Assembly (NCBI GenBank): GCA_020632695.1
Contig: JACKFB010000010.1
Span: 124,001-188,000, forward strand
Direction: 5' to 3'
DNA: 64,000 nt
Origin: Deltaproteobacteria bacterium
GTDB lineage: Bacteria > Myxococcota_A > UBA9042 > PHBI01 > JACKFB01
Shown here: positions 8,282 through 16,919 of the stretch, in pieces
How positions within the stretch are numbered: position 1 is the first letter of the stretch
How the letters are laid out: every line of letters starts with the position of its first letter
Made by a program: the position numbers and the translations under genes
Notes under the pieces: generated by a model
The model's database searches: none
The model's input: only the letters and a program-made list of their open reading frames with translations
Told to the model about the DNA's origin: nothing

Positions 8282-9265
8282 ATGCCCGACGAGAAGACCC
8301 GCATCACCTGCCGCTTCTGCGGTGCGGCCAACAGCGTCCCCGTCGAGGCGGCCCTGCGCGATCTCTCCAAGCCGCGCTGCGGGCGCTGCAAGGAGGGGCT
8401 GTTCCGGGTCAACGGCGAGCCGCTGACCGACGTCACCGATGACCACCTCGCTCACCCCTGGGATCGCGAGGCGCTGGCGAAGCTCAAGGCGATCCCCTAC
8501 GCCGACGAGCTGCTCTCCTCGGTGCTGGGGTCCACCCTCGACAAGATGACCCGCTTCAGCCTGCTGGCTGGCGCCGTCGAGGTGGGCGAGCGTCAGGCCC
8601 CGTCGCTGCTGCGCATCTACCTGGAGGCAGCCGGCCGCCTGGACGTGGACCCGCCGCCGCTCTACATCGTCCAGACCCCGCTGGTGAACGCCTTCACCAG
8701 CGGCGCATCGCGGCCGGTGGTCGCCGTCACCACCGGCCTGCTCGACGGCATGGACGACCGCGAGCTGCTCGCGGTCCTGGGTCACGAGCTGACCCACGTA
8801 AAGCTCGGCCACGTCCTCTACCGCACCCTGGCGCAGCTCCTCGCCCAGGGCGGCATGGGCATCCTCTCGAAGTTCCTCGGCATCGCGCGCCTGCTGGCCA
8901 TGCCGCTGCGCATCGCCCTGGCCCGCTGGTACCAGATGGCGGAGCTCTCGGCCGACCGCGGTGAGCTGGTCGCCACCGGCTCGCTCGAGGTCTGCGTGCG
9001 CACGCACATGCTGCTGGCGGGCGGGAGCCGGCGCCTGGCCAGCGAGCTGGACGTCGGCGCCTTCATCGAGCAGGCCGATCGCGCCGAGGCGATGCGCGAC
9101 TCCGAGCTCTTCGTCTACGTCATGGACATGCTCGGCAACACGGCGCGCACCCACCCGCTGCCAGCCTGGCGGGTGCACCACGTGCTGGCCTGGGCCCGCT
9201 CGCCGGCCTTCCTCGAGCTGATGGGTGGCACCTGGCGCCCCGCCCTGGAGCGCTCGGCGTCATGA
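8282..9265 (+). CDS. M48-family zinc metallopeptidase with N-terminal zinc ribbon
   Basis: The 327-residue protein opens with a zinc ribbon (CRFCG near residue 10 and CGRCK near 35). It then has the M48 core: HELTH zinc-binding motif within VLGHELTHVKLGH and the downstream ELSADR segment that supplies the third ligand in M48 peptidases. M48 enzymes are often membrane-bound, like HtpX, but only one short hydrophobic stretch (LLAMPLRIALA) follows the HExxH here. ATG at 8282 is chosen because GGAG lies eight bases upstream; an in-frame start at 8237 lacks this. The stop overlaps the next ATG by 4 nt, so translation is probably coupled to the L,D-transpeptidase gene. Confidence 0.9.
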   Translation: MPDEKTRITCRFCGAANSVPVEAALRDLSKPRCGRCKEGLFRVNGEPLTDVTDDHLAHPWDREALAKLKAIPYADELLSSVLGSTLDKMTRFSLLAGAVEVGERQAPSLLRIYLEAAGRLDVDPPPLYIVQTPLVNAFTSGASRPVVAVTTGLLDGMDDRELLAVLGHELTHVKLGHVLYRTLAQLLAQGGMGILSKFLGIARLLAMPLRIALARWYQMAELSADRGELVATGSLEVCVRTHMLLAGGSRRLASELDVGAFIEQADRAEAMRDSELFVYVMDMLGNTARTHPLPAWRVHHVLAWARSPAFLELMGGTWRPALERSAS

Positions 9266-11010
9266 GGGTGGGGAGGCCCGTGCTCGCGCTGGCGGCGTGG
9301 TGGGCGCTGGCGGGTTCCATCGCCTGCGATCCGACCGGACGCGCGCCGAGCGCTCCGGCGGCGCCCGCGCCCGAGCCGGTGGTCGCGCGCGCCGAGCCGC
9401 CGCCACCTCCGCCCCCGCCCCCGCCGATCCGGGATCCCGAGTTCGGCGAGCTGCTCGACGCGGCCATGGCCGGTCCGGTGTCACTGCCCGAGCCGGCCCG
9501 CCAGACGCTGCGGCGCCTGGAGCTCGCCGCCGGGAACCGCCCGGTCGTGGTCGGCAGGATCGACGACGAGGAGGCCGGGTGGCCCGCTCGCGCCGAGGCG
9601 CTGCTCGAACTGGCCGACCGCCTCCCCGAGCACGGGCTGCGCCTGGACGAGCCCGCGGCGGCGCTGGTCGCCGATCTGGAGGCGCTGCGGGTCGAGGCCC
9701 TGGCCGACGGCCGCTTCGACCGGGACGAGGCCGCCAACCACGCCCGCGCCATCCGAATGGTGCACATCGAGCACGCCTCGATCGCGCTGCTGCTGGAGCT
9801 GGCGCGCGCCCTGGGCGCCGTACGCCCGGAGCCGGGCGAGGCACGGCGCCGGGCCGAGGCCGTGTGGATCGAGGCCTTTGCCCGCTGGGAGCTCCCCCGG
9901 GCCCTGCTGGCGACCGTGCCGCCAGCGACCGAGCCCTACGACCGCCTGCGCGCCGCCCTCCCCCGCTACCGGGCGTTGGATCAGGGCGAGGGGTTCGTCC
10001 CCGTGCCCGCCGCGGTGCGCAAGGCGAGGCCGGGCAAGCGCCACGCGGGCATCGGGGCGCTGCGCGCGCGCCTGGCCCAGGAGGATCCGCTGGGCGCCGG
10101 CGCAGGCGACCTGTGGGACGCCGCGCTCACCGACGCGCTGCGCCGCGCCCGGCAGGCCTATCAGCTCTCCCGACCGCGACGGGACGCGGGGCTCATCGAC
10201 AAGGCCCTGCTGGAGGCGCTGGACGTGCCTGTCGGCGAGCGCCTGGACTGCGTGCTGGCGAACCTGGAGCGCATGCGCCACAGCGATCTGCGCGACCATC
10301 CCTACGCGGTGTACATCGTGTTGCCCGACTTCCACGGCGAGGTCTGGGACGGGCCCGAGCGCCTGCTGCGCTTCAAGACGGTGGTCGGCAACACCACGCG
10401 CCACGGCGCGGTGCTGGTCAACGCCACGCCGGAGCTCACGGCACGCATCGATACGGTCATCTACAATCCGTACTGGAACGTGCCCCCGCGCATCTTCCAG
10501 GAGGAGCTGCTCCGCGACGAGTCAAAGTGGCAGGACGCACAGGCCGCGCGCGCCGAGGCGGGCGAGGATCCGCTGCCGGATTTCTGGGAGGCCAAGCGCT
10601 TCGAGGTGATGAACGCCGACAACCCGGAGACCATGTGGGTGCGCCGCAAGCCGGGCCCGGGCAACGCGCTGGGGAAGGTGAAGTTCATGTTCGAGAACAG
10701 GTACTTCGTCTTCCTGCACGACACGAGCGACAAGGCGAAGTTCCGACAGGTACGGCGGGCCTTCAGCCACGGTTGCATGCGGGTGGAGAAGCCGCTACAG
10801 CTCGCGGAGCTGCTGTTGCGGCGTGACGGGACCTGGCACGTCGCCGAGGAGGAGCACGTGCTGAGCCACACCCGCGAGACGCCCATCTCCCTCGAGCATC
10901 CGGTGCCGATCGTCGTCGACTACCTGACGGCGCGGGCCAGCGACGACGGCCGCGTCCACTTCCTCACCGACATCTACGGCCGCGACCGCGACCGGGTCGC
11001 CGAGCGATGA
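9262..11010 (+). CDS. L,D-transpeptidase (YkuD domain), YcbB/LdtD-like, probably lipid-anchored
   Basis: This 582-residue protein has a hydrophobic signal ending in GSIAC, a possible though weak lipobox, then a Pro-rich linker including ten consecutive prolines. The C-terminal third is a YkuD domain: YIVLPDF.GEVWD start, FKTVVGNTTR, the NPYWNVPPRI block, and the catalytic SHGCMRVEKP with His and Cys in place. The large N-terminal helical part and insertions match the long YcbB/LdtD type, which makes 3-3 crosslinks in peptidoglycan. It overlaps the M48 gene by 4 nt upstream and the Cys-rich gene by 4 nt downstream, suggesting a three-gene envelope operon. Confidence 0.9.
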   Translation: MRVGRPVLALAAWWALAGSIACDPTGRAPSAPAAPAPEPVVARAEPPPPPPPPPPIRDPEFGELLDAAMAGPVSLPEPARQTLRRLELAAGNRPVVVGRIDDEEAGWPARAEALLELADRLPEHGLRLDEPAAALVADLEALRVEALADGRFDRDEAANHARAIRMVHIEHASIALLLELARALGAVRPEPGEARRRAEAVWIEAFARWELPRALLATVPPATEPYDRLRAALPRYRALDQGEGFVPVPAAVRKARPGKRHAGIGALRARLAQEDPLGAGAGDLWDAALTDALRRARQAYQLSRPRRDAGLIDKALLEALDVPVGERLDCVLANLERMRHSDLRDHPYAVYIVLPDFHGEVWDGPERLLRFKTVVGNTTRHGAVLVNATPELTARIDTVIYNPYWNVPPRIFQEELLRDESKWQDAQAARAEAGEDPLPDFWEAKRFEVMNADNPETMWVRRKPGPGNALGKVKFMFENRYFVFLHDTSDKAKFRQVRRAFSHGCMRVEKPLQLAELLLRRDGTWHVAEEEHVLSHTRETPISLEHPVPIVVDYLTARASDDGRVHFLTDIYGRDRDRVAER

Positions 11011-12215
11011 GGCGCTCGCAGGGATCGACGCTGCTGGTGATGGCCGCCGCATCGCTGCTGGCCCTCCCCGGCCGGACCGCCCCTCCCGACGCCGCGGCGC
11101 AGGGTGACGCTGCGGCTCCGCGGGGCGCGCCACGGCCGCTCCGGCCCGGCGAGGAGTGCAGCGTGCCGGACGACCCGGCCACCGTCGCCCGCCGCGAGCG
11201 GGAGCAGCGCACCGAGGCCTTCGCGGGCCTCACCAGCATGACCACCGACCACGCGATGCTGACCCTCGACGCCTACTGGCGCGACCGGGAAGACGCCCTG
11301 CTGGCCTCGCTGAAGGCCCTGACCGCGGCGCTCCCGGCGGCGCTGCCGGGCGAGCCGCCCGGGGAGGGCACGGAGGACCCCGCCGAGACGGCGCGGCGGG
11401 AGCTGCTCGACGAGCGTGCCCACGGCTGCAGGCTGATGGCGGGGGACGACGAGCAGGCGTGCAAGCGCTTCTGGCCCGGACCCTCCGGCGACGCGTGCGC
11501 AGCCTGGATCGCGGCTCGCGGCGTGTCGAAGGGCGACACGGCCGCGTGCGAGAGCGTTCACGCCCTCCACCGCGACTTCTGCCTGTTGCGCGCGCTCGGC
11601 CCCGCCAAGGCCTGCAAGGACCCGAACGAGCGTACGGCCGTGATGTGCGCGTTCTTCGACGAGGCCCGGACGCGCGACTGGAGCCACGGTTGCCGGGGCA
11701 TCGGGCCGACCGACTGCCTGGCCATGCTGGCCGCGCTGTCCTCCGCGGAGGGCGAGGCCGCCTGCGACCGGGTCCCCGAGGTGGACGCCGCAGCCGACGA
11801 GGCCGCCGGGAGCACCGACCCCACACGCGCCCACTGCCTGGCCGTGATCCGCGGCGAGCCGGCCGGTTGCCCGACGCCGCTCTTTCCGGTCGACCACCTG
11901 GCCCAGGTGCACGCCCGCCCGCAGTGGGAGCCCCTGGTGGTCGGCGGCGTGATGGGCGGGCGCTCGGGGCCCCGGCTGGCCATCGCGGGCTCCAGCCGCT
12001 CGCCGGCGCTGTGCCGGGTCGTGTCGGTCGTCCACGACCCGGACGACGCCAGCGCGGTCGACGCCGTGGAGACCGCGATGATCGGCCTCGACCGGGCGCC
12101 CCGCCTCCGCACGGTCACCCCGATGCGGTCCGACATCGACCCCTTCCGGGTGCGGGTCGACCTCCAGACCCTCTGCGTCCCGGTCGCGCCCTGGACCGTA
12201 CCCACCGCGCGCTGA
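11007..12215 (+). CDS. Exported Cys-rich protein of unknown function
   Basis: The 402-residue product has a signal peptide (LLVMAAASLLALPG) and about 16 cysteines in the mature part. They are spaced in pairs across helical segments, for example CRLMAGDDEQAC, CAAWIA, CESVHALHRDFC, CRGIGPTDC. These look like loosely repeated 30-40-residue helical units held by disulfides, similar in feel to Cys-rich exported proteins of myxobacteria; I do not recognise a named domain. The final 120 residues are beta-rich and poor in cysteine. It overlaps the L,D-transpeptidase gene by 4 nt, so a periplasmic role alongside peptidoglycan remodelling is inferred from context only. Confidence 0.75.
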   Translation: MRRSQGSTLLVMAAASLLALPGRTAPPDAAAQGDAAAPRGAPRPLRPGEECSVPDDPATVARREREQRTEAFAGLTSMTTDHAMLTLDAYWRDREDALLASLKALTAALPAALPGEPPGEGTEDPAETARRELLDERAHGCRLMAGDDEQACKRFWPGPSGDACAAWIAARGVSKGDTAACESVHALHRDFCLLRALGPAKACKDPNERTAVMCAFFDEARTRDWSHGCRGIGPTDCLAMLAALSSAEGEAACDRVPEVDAAADEAAGSTDPTRAHCLAVIRGEPAGCPTPLFPVDHLAQVHARPQWEPLVVGGVMGGRSGPRLAIAGSSRSPALCRVVSVVHDPDDASAVDAVETAMIGLDRAPRLRTVTPMRSDIDPFRVRVDLQTLCVPVAPWTVPTAR

Positions 12216-12235
12216 TCGCACGCGCCGGAGACCGC

Positions 12236-13252
12236 TCAGGCCGCTCCCTCCGCCTCGATCATCTCGGCCAGGCGCCGCACCGACTCGGGCGCGCACCCCT
12301 CGGCCTTGTTGTTGATGATGGCGTAGGTGGGCTTCCCCATGGCCGTCGCGTCACGGATGAGGCGAGCCAGGGTCGCGCGGGACGGGAGGTCGGCGTCGAC
12401 GATGGCGGTGAAGGGCGCGTAGCGCTCGAGGGCCGCCTCGTAGGTGTTGCCGAAGCCGAGCATCCACCGGATGACCAGCGCGGGCGCCTCGGCGACGCGG
12501 GCCTGCTGCCACTGGATCTCCGGCGCCGGCATGCGCCCCCACACGTTGATGCAGTGCGCCACGCCCAGGCTCGTCAACGCCTCGGCGTAGCGCGGACCCA
12601 GCAGCGCCGGGTTGCGGACCTCCACCGCGTAGAGCGGCCCCCGGGGCAGCGCGTCGAGGAAGCGGTAGAGGTGGTCGGCGAAGCCGTCGTTGCCGCCGAG
12701 CCCGCTGAAGCGCTGAGGCGGGAACTGGAAGACCAGCGGTCCGGCCTTGGCGCCCAGCCCCTCGACGAAGGGCCCCACCACCTGGTCGATGGCGAAGGCG
12801 GGGTCGAGGAAGCGCGGGTTGGGCTCGCCCCGGTGGGCCCCGTAGCGCGCGTGGCTCGGCCAGCGCTGGGTGACCGACGCCTCGGAGGCCTTGACCAGGA
12901 AGCGGAAGGCCTCGGGCACCTGGGCCGCGTAGTCGGCCAGGACCGCGGCCTCGACCGGGGCGTACCAGGTGCGGTCCACCCCGACCGCGCGCATCAGCGG
13001 GTGCTGCGAGTAGGCGCCCAGGCCCTCCTGGGACAGCACGCTCTTGGCCACCCGCCCGCCCCAGACCAGCCCCTCCCACCCGGGGAAGGACCACGACGAG
13101 GTGCCGAGGTGGACCCGGGGCGAGAGTCGGCGCCCCAGGGCGTGCAGTTCCTGCGCGTGCTCGGCGGGCGGGACCTTCGAAGGGGCCGGCGCGGGTGGAG
13201 GCTGCGCGAAGAGCGCGAGCTGTCCCTCGTCGGCGCGGGTGCTCTGGGCCAT
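12236..13252 (-). CDS. DUF72 family protein (TIM-barrel)
   Basis: The 338-residue protein shows DUF72 (YecE-type) hallmarks: HLGTSSWSFPGWEG at the start of the barrel, VEVRNPALL in the middle, and the C-terminal YAIINNKAEG segment, where family members usually have a similar Asn-rich motif. The family is widespread and resembles TIM-barrel nucleases or isomerases, but no firm biochemical role is known to me. About 45 residues of Pro/Ala-rich sequence precede the domain. The gene is convergent with 11007-12215 and divergent from the MBL gene. Confidence 0.85.
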   Translation of the reverse strand: MAQSTRADEGQLALFAQPPPAPAPSKVPPAEHAQELHALGRRLSPRVHLGTSSWSFPGWEGLVWGGRVAKSVLSQEGLGAYSQHPLMRAVGVDRTWYAPVEAAVLADYAAQVPEAFRFLVKASEASVTQRWPSHARYGAHRGEPNPRFLDPAFAIDQVVGPFVEGLGAKAGPLVFQFPPQRFSGLGGNDGFADHLYRFLDALPRGPLYAVEVRNPALLGPRYAEALTSLGVAHCINVWGRMPAPEIQWQQARVAEAPALVIRWMLGFGNTYEAALERYAPFTAIVDADLPSRATLARLIRDATAMGKPTYAIINNKAEGCAPESVRRLAEMIEAEGAA

Positions 13253-13332
13253 GGCGCTCCCCGGACCCCGGTGGCTTTGATAGGATGGCCGCTCGCGCGG
13301 CCGCTCGCAAGCCGCGCGGCGGAGGCCAGACG

Positions 13333-14151
13333 GTGCGCGTTCATCACCTCAACTGCGCCAGCTTCCACCCCATCGGCGGCCCGCTGGCCCGCCACGACGC
13401 CGGCCGGCCGGCCCACATGGTCTGCCACTGCCTGCTCATCGAGGCTCCTGACGGGCTGGTGCTGGTCGACTCGGGCTTCGGAACCGGCGACCTGGCCGCC
13501 CCCCGGCAGCGCATCGGCGGCCTGCTGTTGCGCGTCGGCCGCCCGGCCCTGGAGCCCGCCGAGACCGCGCTGAGGCAGGTGCGCGCCCTGGGCTACCGGC
13601 CCGAGGACGTGCGTCACATCCTGCTGACCCACCTCGACCTCGACCACGCCGGCGGCATCGGCGACTTCCCCCAGGCGCGGGTGCACCTCATGGCCGGCGA
13701 GCACGCGGCGGCGACCGGGGCGGGCGACTGGCTGTCGCGCTCGCGCTACCGGCCGGCGCAGTGGGCACACGGCCCGCTCTGGGAGACCTACGACCTCAGC
13801 GGCGAGCCCTGGATGGGCTTCGACGCGGTGCGTGATCTGCGCGGGCTGCCGCCGGAGATCCTGCTGGTGCCGCTGCGGGGACACACCGAGGGCCACGCGG
13901 CCATCGCCGTGCAGACGGAGACCGGCTGGCTGCTGCACGCGGGCGACGCGTACTTCCACCGTGGCGTGGTGCACGAAGGGGACCCGGAGGCGCCGGTGGG
14001 GCTGCGGCTCTTCCAGCGGGTGACCGACACGGACCGGGACGCCCGGGTCGAGAACCAGCGTCGGCTTCGCGCGCTGGCCAGCCAGCACGGTGACGAGGTG
14101 ACGGTGTTCTGCGCGCACGATCCCGTCGAGTGGGAGCGCCTCCAGGAGTGA
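13333..14151 (+). CDS. Metallo-beta-lactamase-fold hydrolase (lactonase-like)
   Basis: The 272-residue product starts RVHHLNCASF, the usual N-terminus of a lactonase-like MBL subfamily. It carries the metal motif HLDLDH (HxHxDH) with GG after it, later metal-ligand histidines (GHTEGH), and GDAYFH. MBL hydrolases of this group bind two metals and cleave lactones or related esters; the substrate here is unknown. The GTG start at 13333 is chosen because GGAGG lies 7 nt upstream and the protein then begins as in its relatives. An ATG at 13285 would add a 16-residue Arg/Ala extension with only a weak ribosome binding site. Confidence 0.85.
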   Translation: MRVHHLNCASFHPIGGPLARHDAGRPAHMVCHCLLIEAPDGLVLVDSGFGTGDLAAPRQRIGGLLLRVGRPALEPAETALRQVRALGYRPEDVRHILLTHLDLDHAGGIGDFPQARVHLMAGEHAAATGAGDWLSRSRYRPAQWAHGPLWETYDLSGEPWMGFDAVRDLRGLPPEILLVPLRGHTEGHAAIAVQTETGWLLHAGDAYFHRGVVHEGDPEAPVGLRLFQRVTDTDRDARVENQRRLRALASQHGDEVTVFCAHDPVEWERLQE

Positions 14152-14181
14152 CGGGCGGGTGACGTCGGGCTCGGTCCGCGC

Positions 14182-14991
14182 TCAGCGACGTCGGATCCGC
14201 TCGCTGCGGAGCTGGTGGCGCGCGTCGAAGAGCCGGTGCCAGGTGAAGAGCGCGACGCCGGTGGCGCCCATGGCCGAGGCGGCCGCCAGCATGAACATGA
14301 CGACGATCTGATAGAGCACGGCGTCGAGCGGGCGCTGGCCGGCGAGGATCTGTCCCGTCATCATGCCCGGCAGCGAGACCAGCCCGGCGACGGTCATGGC
14401 GTTGAGGATGGGGATCATCCCGCGACGGACGGCGCCGGTCACCGCGTCGCGGCCGGCCTCCCAGCGGGTGGCCCCCAGGGCCAGGTCCGACTCGATGAGG
14501 GCGGCGCGCTCGGAGAGGTCCTCCAGCAGCTTGTCGATGGAGAGTGACAGCCCGGTCAGCGTGTTGCCGAGCACCATCCCGATGATGGGCAGCAGGTATT
14601 GGGGGTCCCACCAGGGCTCGACGCGGATCACCAGCGCGGTCACGGTGAGCGCGGTGCTCAGGCCGGTCAGGGTCAGGGTGAGGATGGCGCGCCAGGTCGC
14701 GCCGCGGAAGGTGCGCTCGGCGCGGCGGACGGCCGTCCTGCCCGCGACGACGAGCATGAAGGCGAGGCACGCCATGACCGCCGGGGCGGAGTCGAGGCCG
14801 AAGACCCACTCCAGCACGTACCCGACCAGCAAGAGCTGCAGCACCGTGCGCACCGAGGCGACGGCGAGGCGGCCCACCAGGCCGGTGCCCAGCGCGAGGC
14901 TGGTGAGGCCGGCGATGACCACGAGGCCCGACGCGATGGCCAGATCGACCGCGTCGAGCGGGATGGCCCCGTGGGCGGCGGCGGCGGTCAC
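14182..14991 (-). CDS. fetB: FetB-type (UPF0014) ABC transporter permease
   Basis: The 269-residue membrane protein has about seven hydrophobic helices and the UPF0014 signature: GNTLTGLSLSIDKLLEDL, SDLALGATRWEA, and LVSLPGMMTGQILAGQ. In E. coli FetA-FetB is reported as an ABC exporter linked to iron homeostasis and oxidative stress. The GTG start at 14991 overlaps the ATPase stop (GTGA), which fixes this start; the frame remains open further upstream, but that stretch is the ATPase gene in another frame. Co-occurrence with an adjacent ATPase supports the call. Substrate specificity is inferred from the family. Confidence 0.9.
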   Translation of the reverse strand: MTAAAAHGAIPLDAVDLAIASGLVVIAGLTSLALGTGLVGRLAVASVRTVLQLLLVGYVLEWVFGLDSAPAVMACLAFMLVVAGRTAVRRAERTFRGATWRAILTLTLTGLSTALTVTALVIRVEPWWDPQYLLPIIGMVLGNTLTGLSLSIDKLLEDLSERAALIESDLALGATRWEAGRDAVTGAVRRGMIPILNAMTVAGLVSLPGMMTGQILAGQRPLDAVLYQIVVMFMLAAASAMGATGVALFTWHRLFDARHQLRSERIRRR

Positions 14992-15656
14992 TGGGAGACC
15001 GCCCGGACCAGGGGGGCCAGGTCCAGGGTGCGCGGCGCCAGACGGGAGGCCTGGACGGCGTCGTGGGTCACGATGAGGCAGGCGGTGCCGGGGAGATCGG
15101 AGAGCAGCGCCTCGACCTGGGAGGTGGTGGCGGCGTCGAGGCCGCTGGTGGGCTCGTCGAGCAGCAGGCACTCGGGCTCGACGAGCAGGGCGCGCACCAG
15201 GGCGACGCGCTGCTGCTGGCCGACGGACAGGGTGCGGGCGGACTGGGAGAGGACCGCGCTGGCCTCGAGGCCGGTGCGGGCGAGCAGCTCGCGGGCGCGC
15301 GCCTCCGGGAATGGGGCGGAGGCGACGCGGAAGGAGAAGGGGCGCGCGAGGGCGACGGCGACGGTGGTGTCGTGGAAGGCGGGCACCTGCGGCACCAGGA
15401 CGACGCGGCGGCGCCACTCGGGGTATCCGACGCGCTGGGGGGGCTGGCCGTCGAGGCTGAGGCTGCCCGCCGCCGGGTCGACGAGGGTGGCGAGGGTGCG
15501 CAGCAGCGTCGTCTTGCCGGCGCCCGAGGGGCCGACCAGCGCGAGGCGTTCGCCCGGCGCCAGGAGCAGGTCGAGGCCAGCGAGCAGGGTACGGCCGCCC
15601 GCGGAGAGCGCCAGATCGCGGGCGCGGAGGCCTCGCTCGCCGGGGGCCCCGCTCAC
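14988..15656 (-). CDS. fetA: ABC transporter ATP-binding protein, FetA-like
   Basis: The 222-residue ATPase has Walker A GPSGAGKT near residue 40, a Q-loop (VLVPQVPAF), the ABC signature LSVGQQQRV, Walker B CLLLDEPTSGLD and an H-loop (IVTHD). The signature has LSVGQ in place of LSGGQ. It overlaps the hydrolase stop by 4 nt upstream and the permease GTG by 4 nt downstream, so it is the ATPase partner of FetB. The name is supported mainly by the permease partner. Confidence 0.88.
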   Translation of the reverse strand: MSGAPGERGLRARDLALSAGGRTLLAGLDLLLAPGERLALVGPSGAGKTTLLRTLATLVDPAAGSLSLDGQPPQRVGYPEWRRRVVLVPQVPAFHDTTVAVALARPFSFRVASAPFPEARARELLARTGLEASAVLSQSARTLSVGQQQRVALVRALLVEPECLLLDEPTSGLDAATTSQVEALLSDLPGTACLIVTHDAVQASRLAPRTLDLAPLVRAVSQ

Positions 15657-16771
15657 GGGCAGGCCGTCCGGGCGAGGGCGCGCAGGATGCGGAGCATCGT
15701 GACCAGCTCGCGGGCCTGCGCCACGGCGCGCACGCCCGCCGCGTCGGCGCCGGCCCTGGCGGTGTGCCCGTACAGGCCGGTGCGCAGGAGCCGCGTCCGG
15801 GCGCGAGGCGAGGCCAGTCGGAAGAGCCGGTCGGCGTGGGAGACCGGGATCACGTCGTCGTCGACGCCGTGGACGATGGTCAGGGGCACGCCCAGGGCGC
15901 CCAGCGCCCGGGTCGGGTCCAGCCAGTCGCGGTCGCCCAGCCGGCCCAGCGCCGAGCGCGCGACGGCCAGGGTGTGCTCGCTCAGGTTGCAGCCGGCGAG
16001 GAAGAGCGCGCGGGCCGCCTCGGGCAGCTCGGCCGCCAGGGCTTCGGCGACCGGGCGATGGCGAGCGGGGGCCTTCATCTCGGGGCGGCCCCAGGTGGCG
16101 GCGACGTAGCGCCTCCAGGCGCCCTCGGCCTGGGCGACGGTCTGCGCTTCGGCGTCGAGACCCTCCAGCAGGTTCAGGAACACCGCGGGGGTGTTGAGCG
16201 GGTCACGCGGCCCGGCGGCCGCGCCGTCGACCGTGTCCCCGAGGGCGAAGCGCATGGCCTCGCGCCAGTCGCAGTACCCGCCGAAGAGGACGACGCCTCC
16301 GACCCGCTCGTCGCCCAAGGTCTCGGCCAGGTGCAGCGCCAGCCGCGACCCGAAGGAGATGCTCATCACGCCGGGCCGGGCGCTCGCGGGGCGCTGCGGC
16401 CAGGCCTCGAACGCGGCGAAGGCCCGCTCGACGTCGGTGAGCAGCGTGGGCGCCAGCCGCAGGGCCATGAAATCCGGCAGGCACGGCGAGAACGCGGCGA
16501 TGCCCGAGGCCGCCAGCACGGCGAGGAAGCGGCTGAAGCGGGGATCGTCGGGGCCGTCGGGGTGAAGCCCCGGTACGACGAAGAGCGCCCCCGTCGCGCG
16601 CCCGGAGGCCGGCGTCCAGGTCACCGCCCGCATGGGGCGCTCGCCCGGCCCGGCCGCGATGGACACCTCGCCGCGCACGACCGACCGCGGCACCCGGTCC
16701 CCGGGCGTCCACGGCCCCAGCCAGCGGCCCAGCCTCGAGGCGACTTGTGTGCGGCGGATCACGCGCGCCAT
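15653..16771 (-). CDS. Alpha/beta hydrolase, first gene of the fetAB operon
   Basis: The 372-residue protein carries an alpha/beta-hydrolase fold: a VVPGLHPDGPDD oxyanion-region loop after the first strand, a nucleophile elbow SISFGS (Ser in place of the first Gly of GxSxG), an acidic residue in VHGVDDDVIP, and a catalytic His in YGHTARAG. Substrate unknown; lipase, esterase or dienelactone-hydrolase-like activities are possible. The ATG at 16771 was chosen because it starts a sensible hydrolase N-terminus; the frame stays open to 17209 only across noncoding sequence and the divergent gene. It overlaps the fetA start by 4 nt, so the three are probably one transcript. Confidence 0.78.
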   Translation of the reverse strand: MARVIRRTQVASRLGRWLGPWTPGDRVPRSVVRGEVSIAAGPGERPMRAVTWTPASGRATGALFVVPGLHPDGPDDPRFSRFLAVLAASGIAAFSPCLPDFMALRLAPTLLTDVERAFAAFEAWPQRPASARPGVMSISFGSRLALHLAETLGDERVGGVVLFGGYCDWREAMRFALGDTVDGAAAGPRDPLNTPAVFLNLLEGLDAEAQTVAQAEGAWRRYVAATWGRPEMKAPARHRPVAEALAAELPEAARALFLAGCNLSEHTLAVARSALGRLGDRDWLDPTRALGALGVPLTIVHGVDDDVIPVSHADRLFRLASPRARTRLLRTGLYGHTARAGADAAGVRAVAQARELVTMLRILRALARTACP

Positions 16772-16919
16772 CCTCGCAGCCCCACCCCGCGCCGCCAAGC
16801 CATGCTCGCCCGGATCGTCTCTGCTCGGCCGCGGTTGACGCCGGCGCGCCTCGCCCCCACCGTGGAGGGCGTCCATCAGGCCACCCCTGCCTCCCTCGCC
16901 CGACCGCGGACGCGCCCCC

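Noticed and set aside
5132..9181. 1349-residue antisense open frame
   Set aside because: Shadow of the lipoprotein and M48 genes in very GC-rich DNA; Arg/Gly/His-rich composition and no domain.
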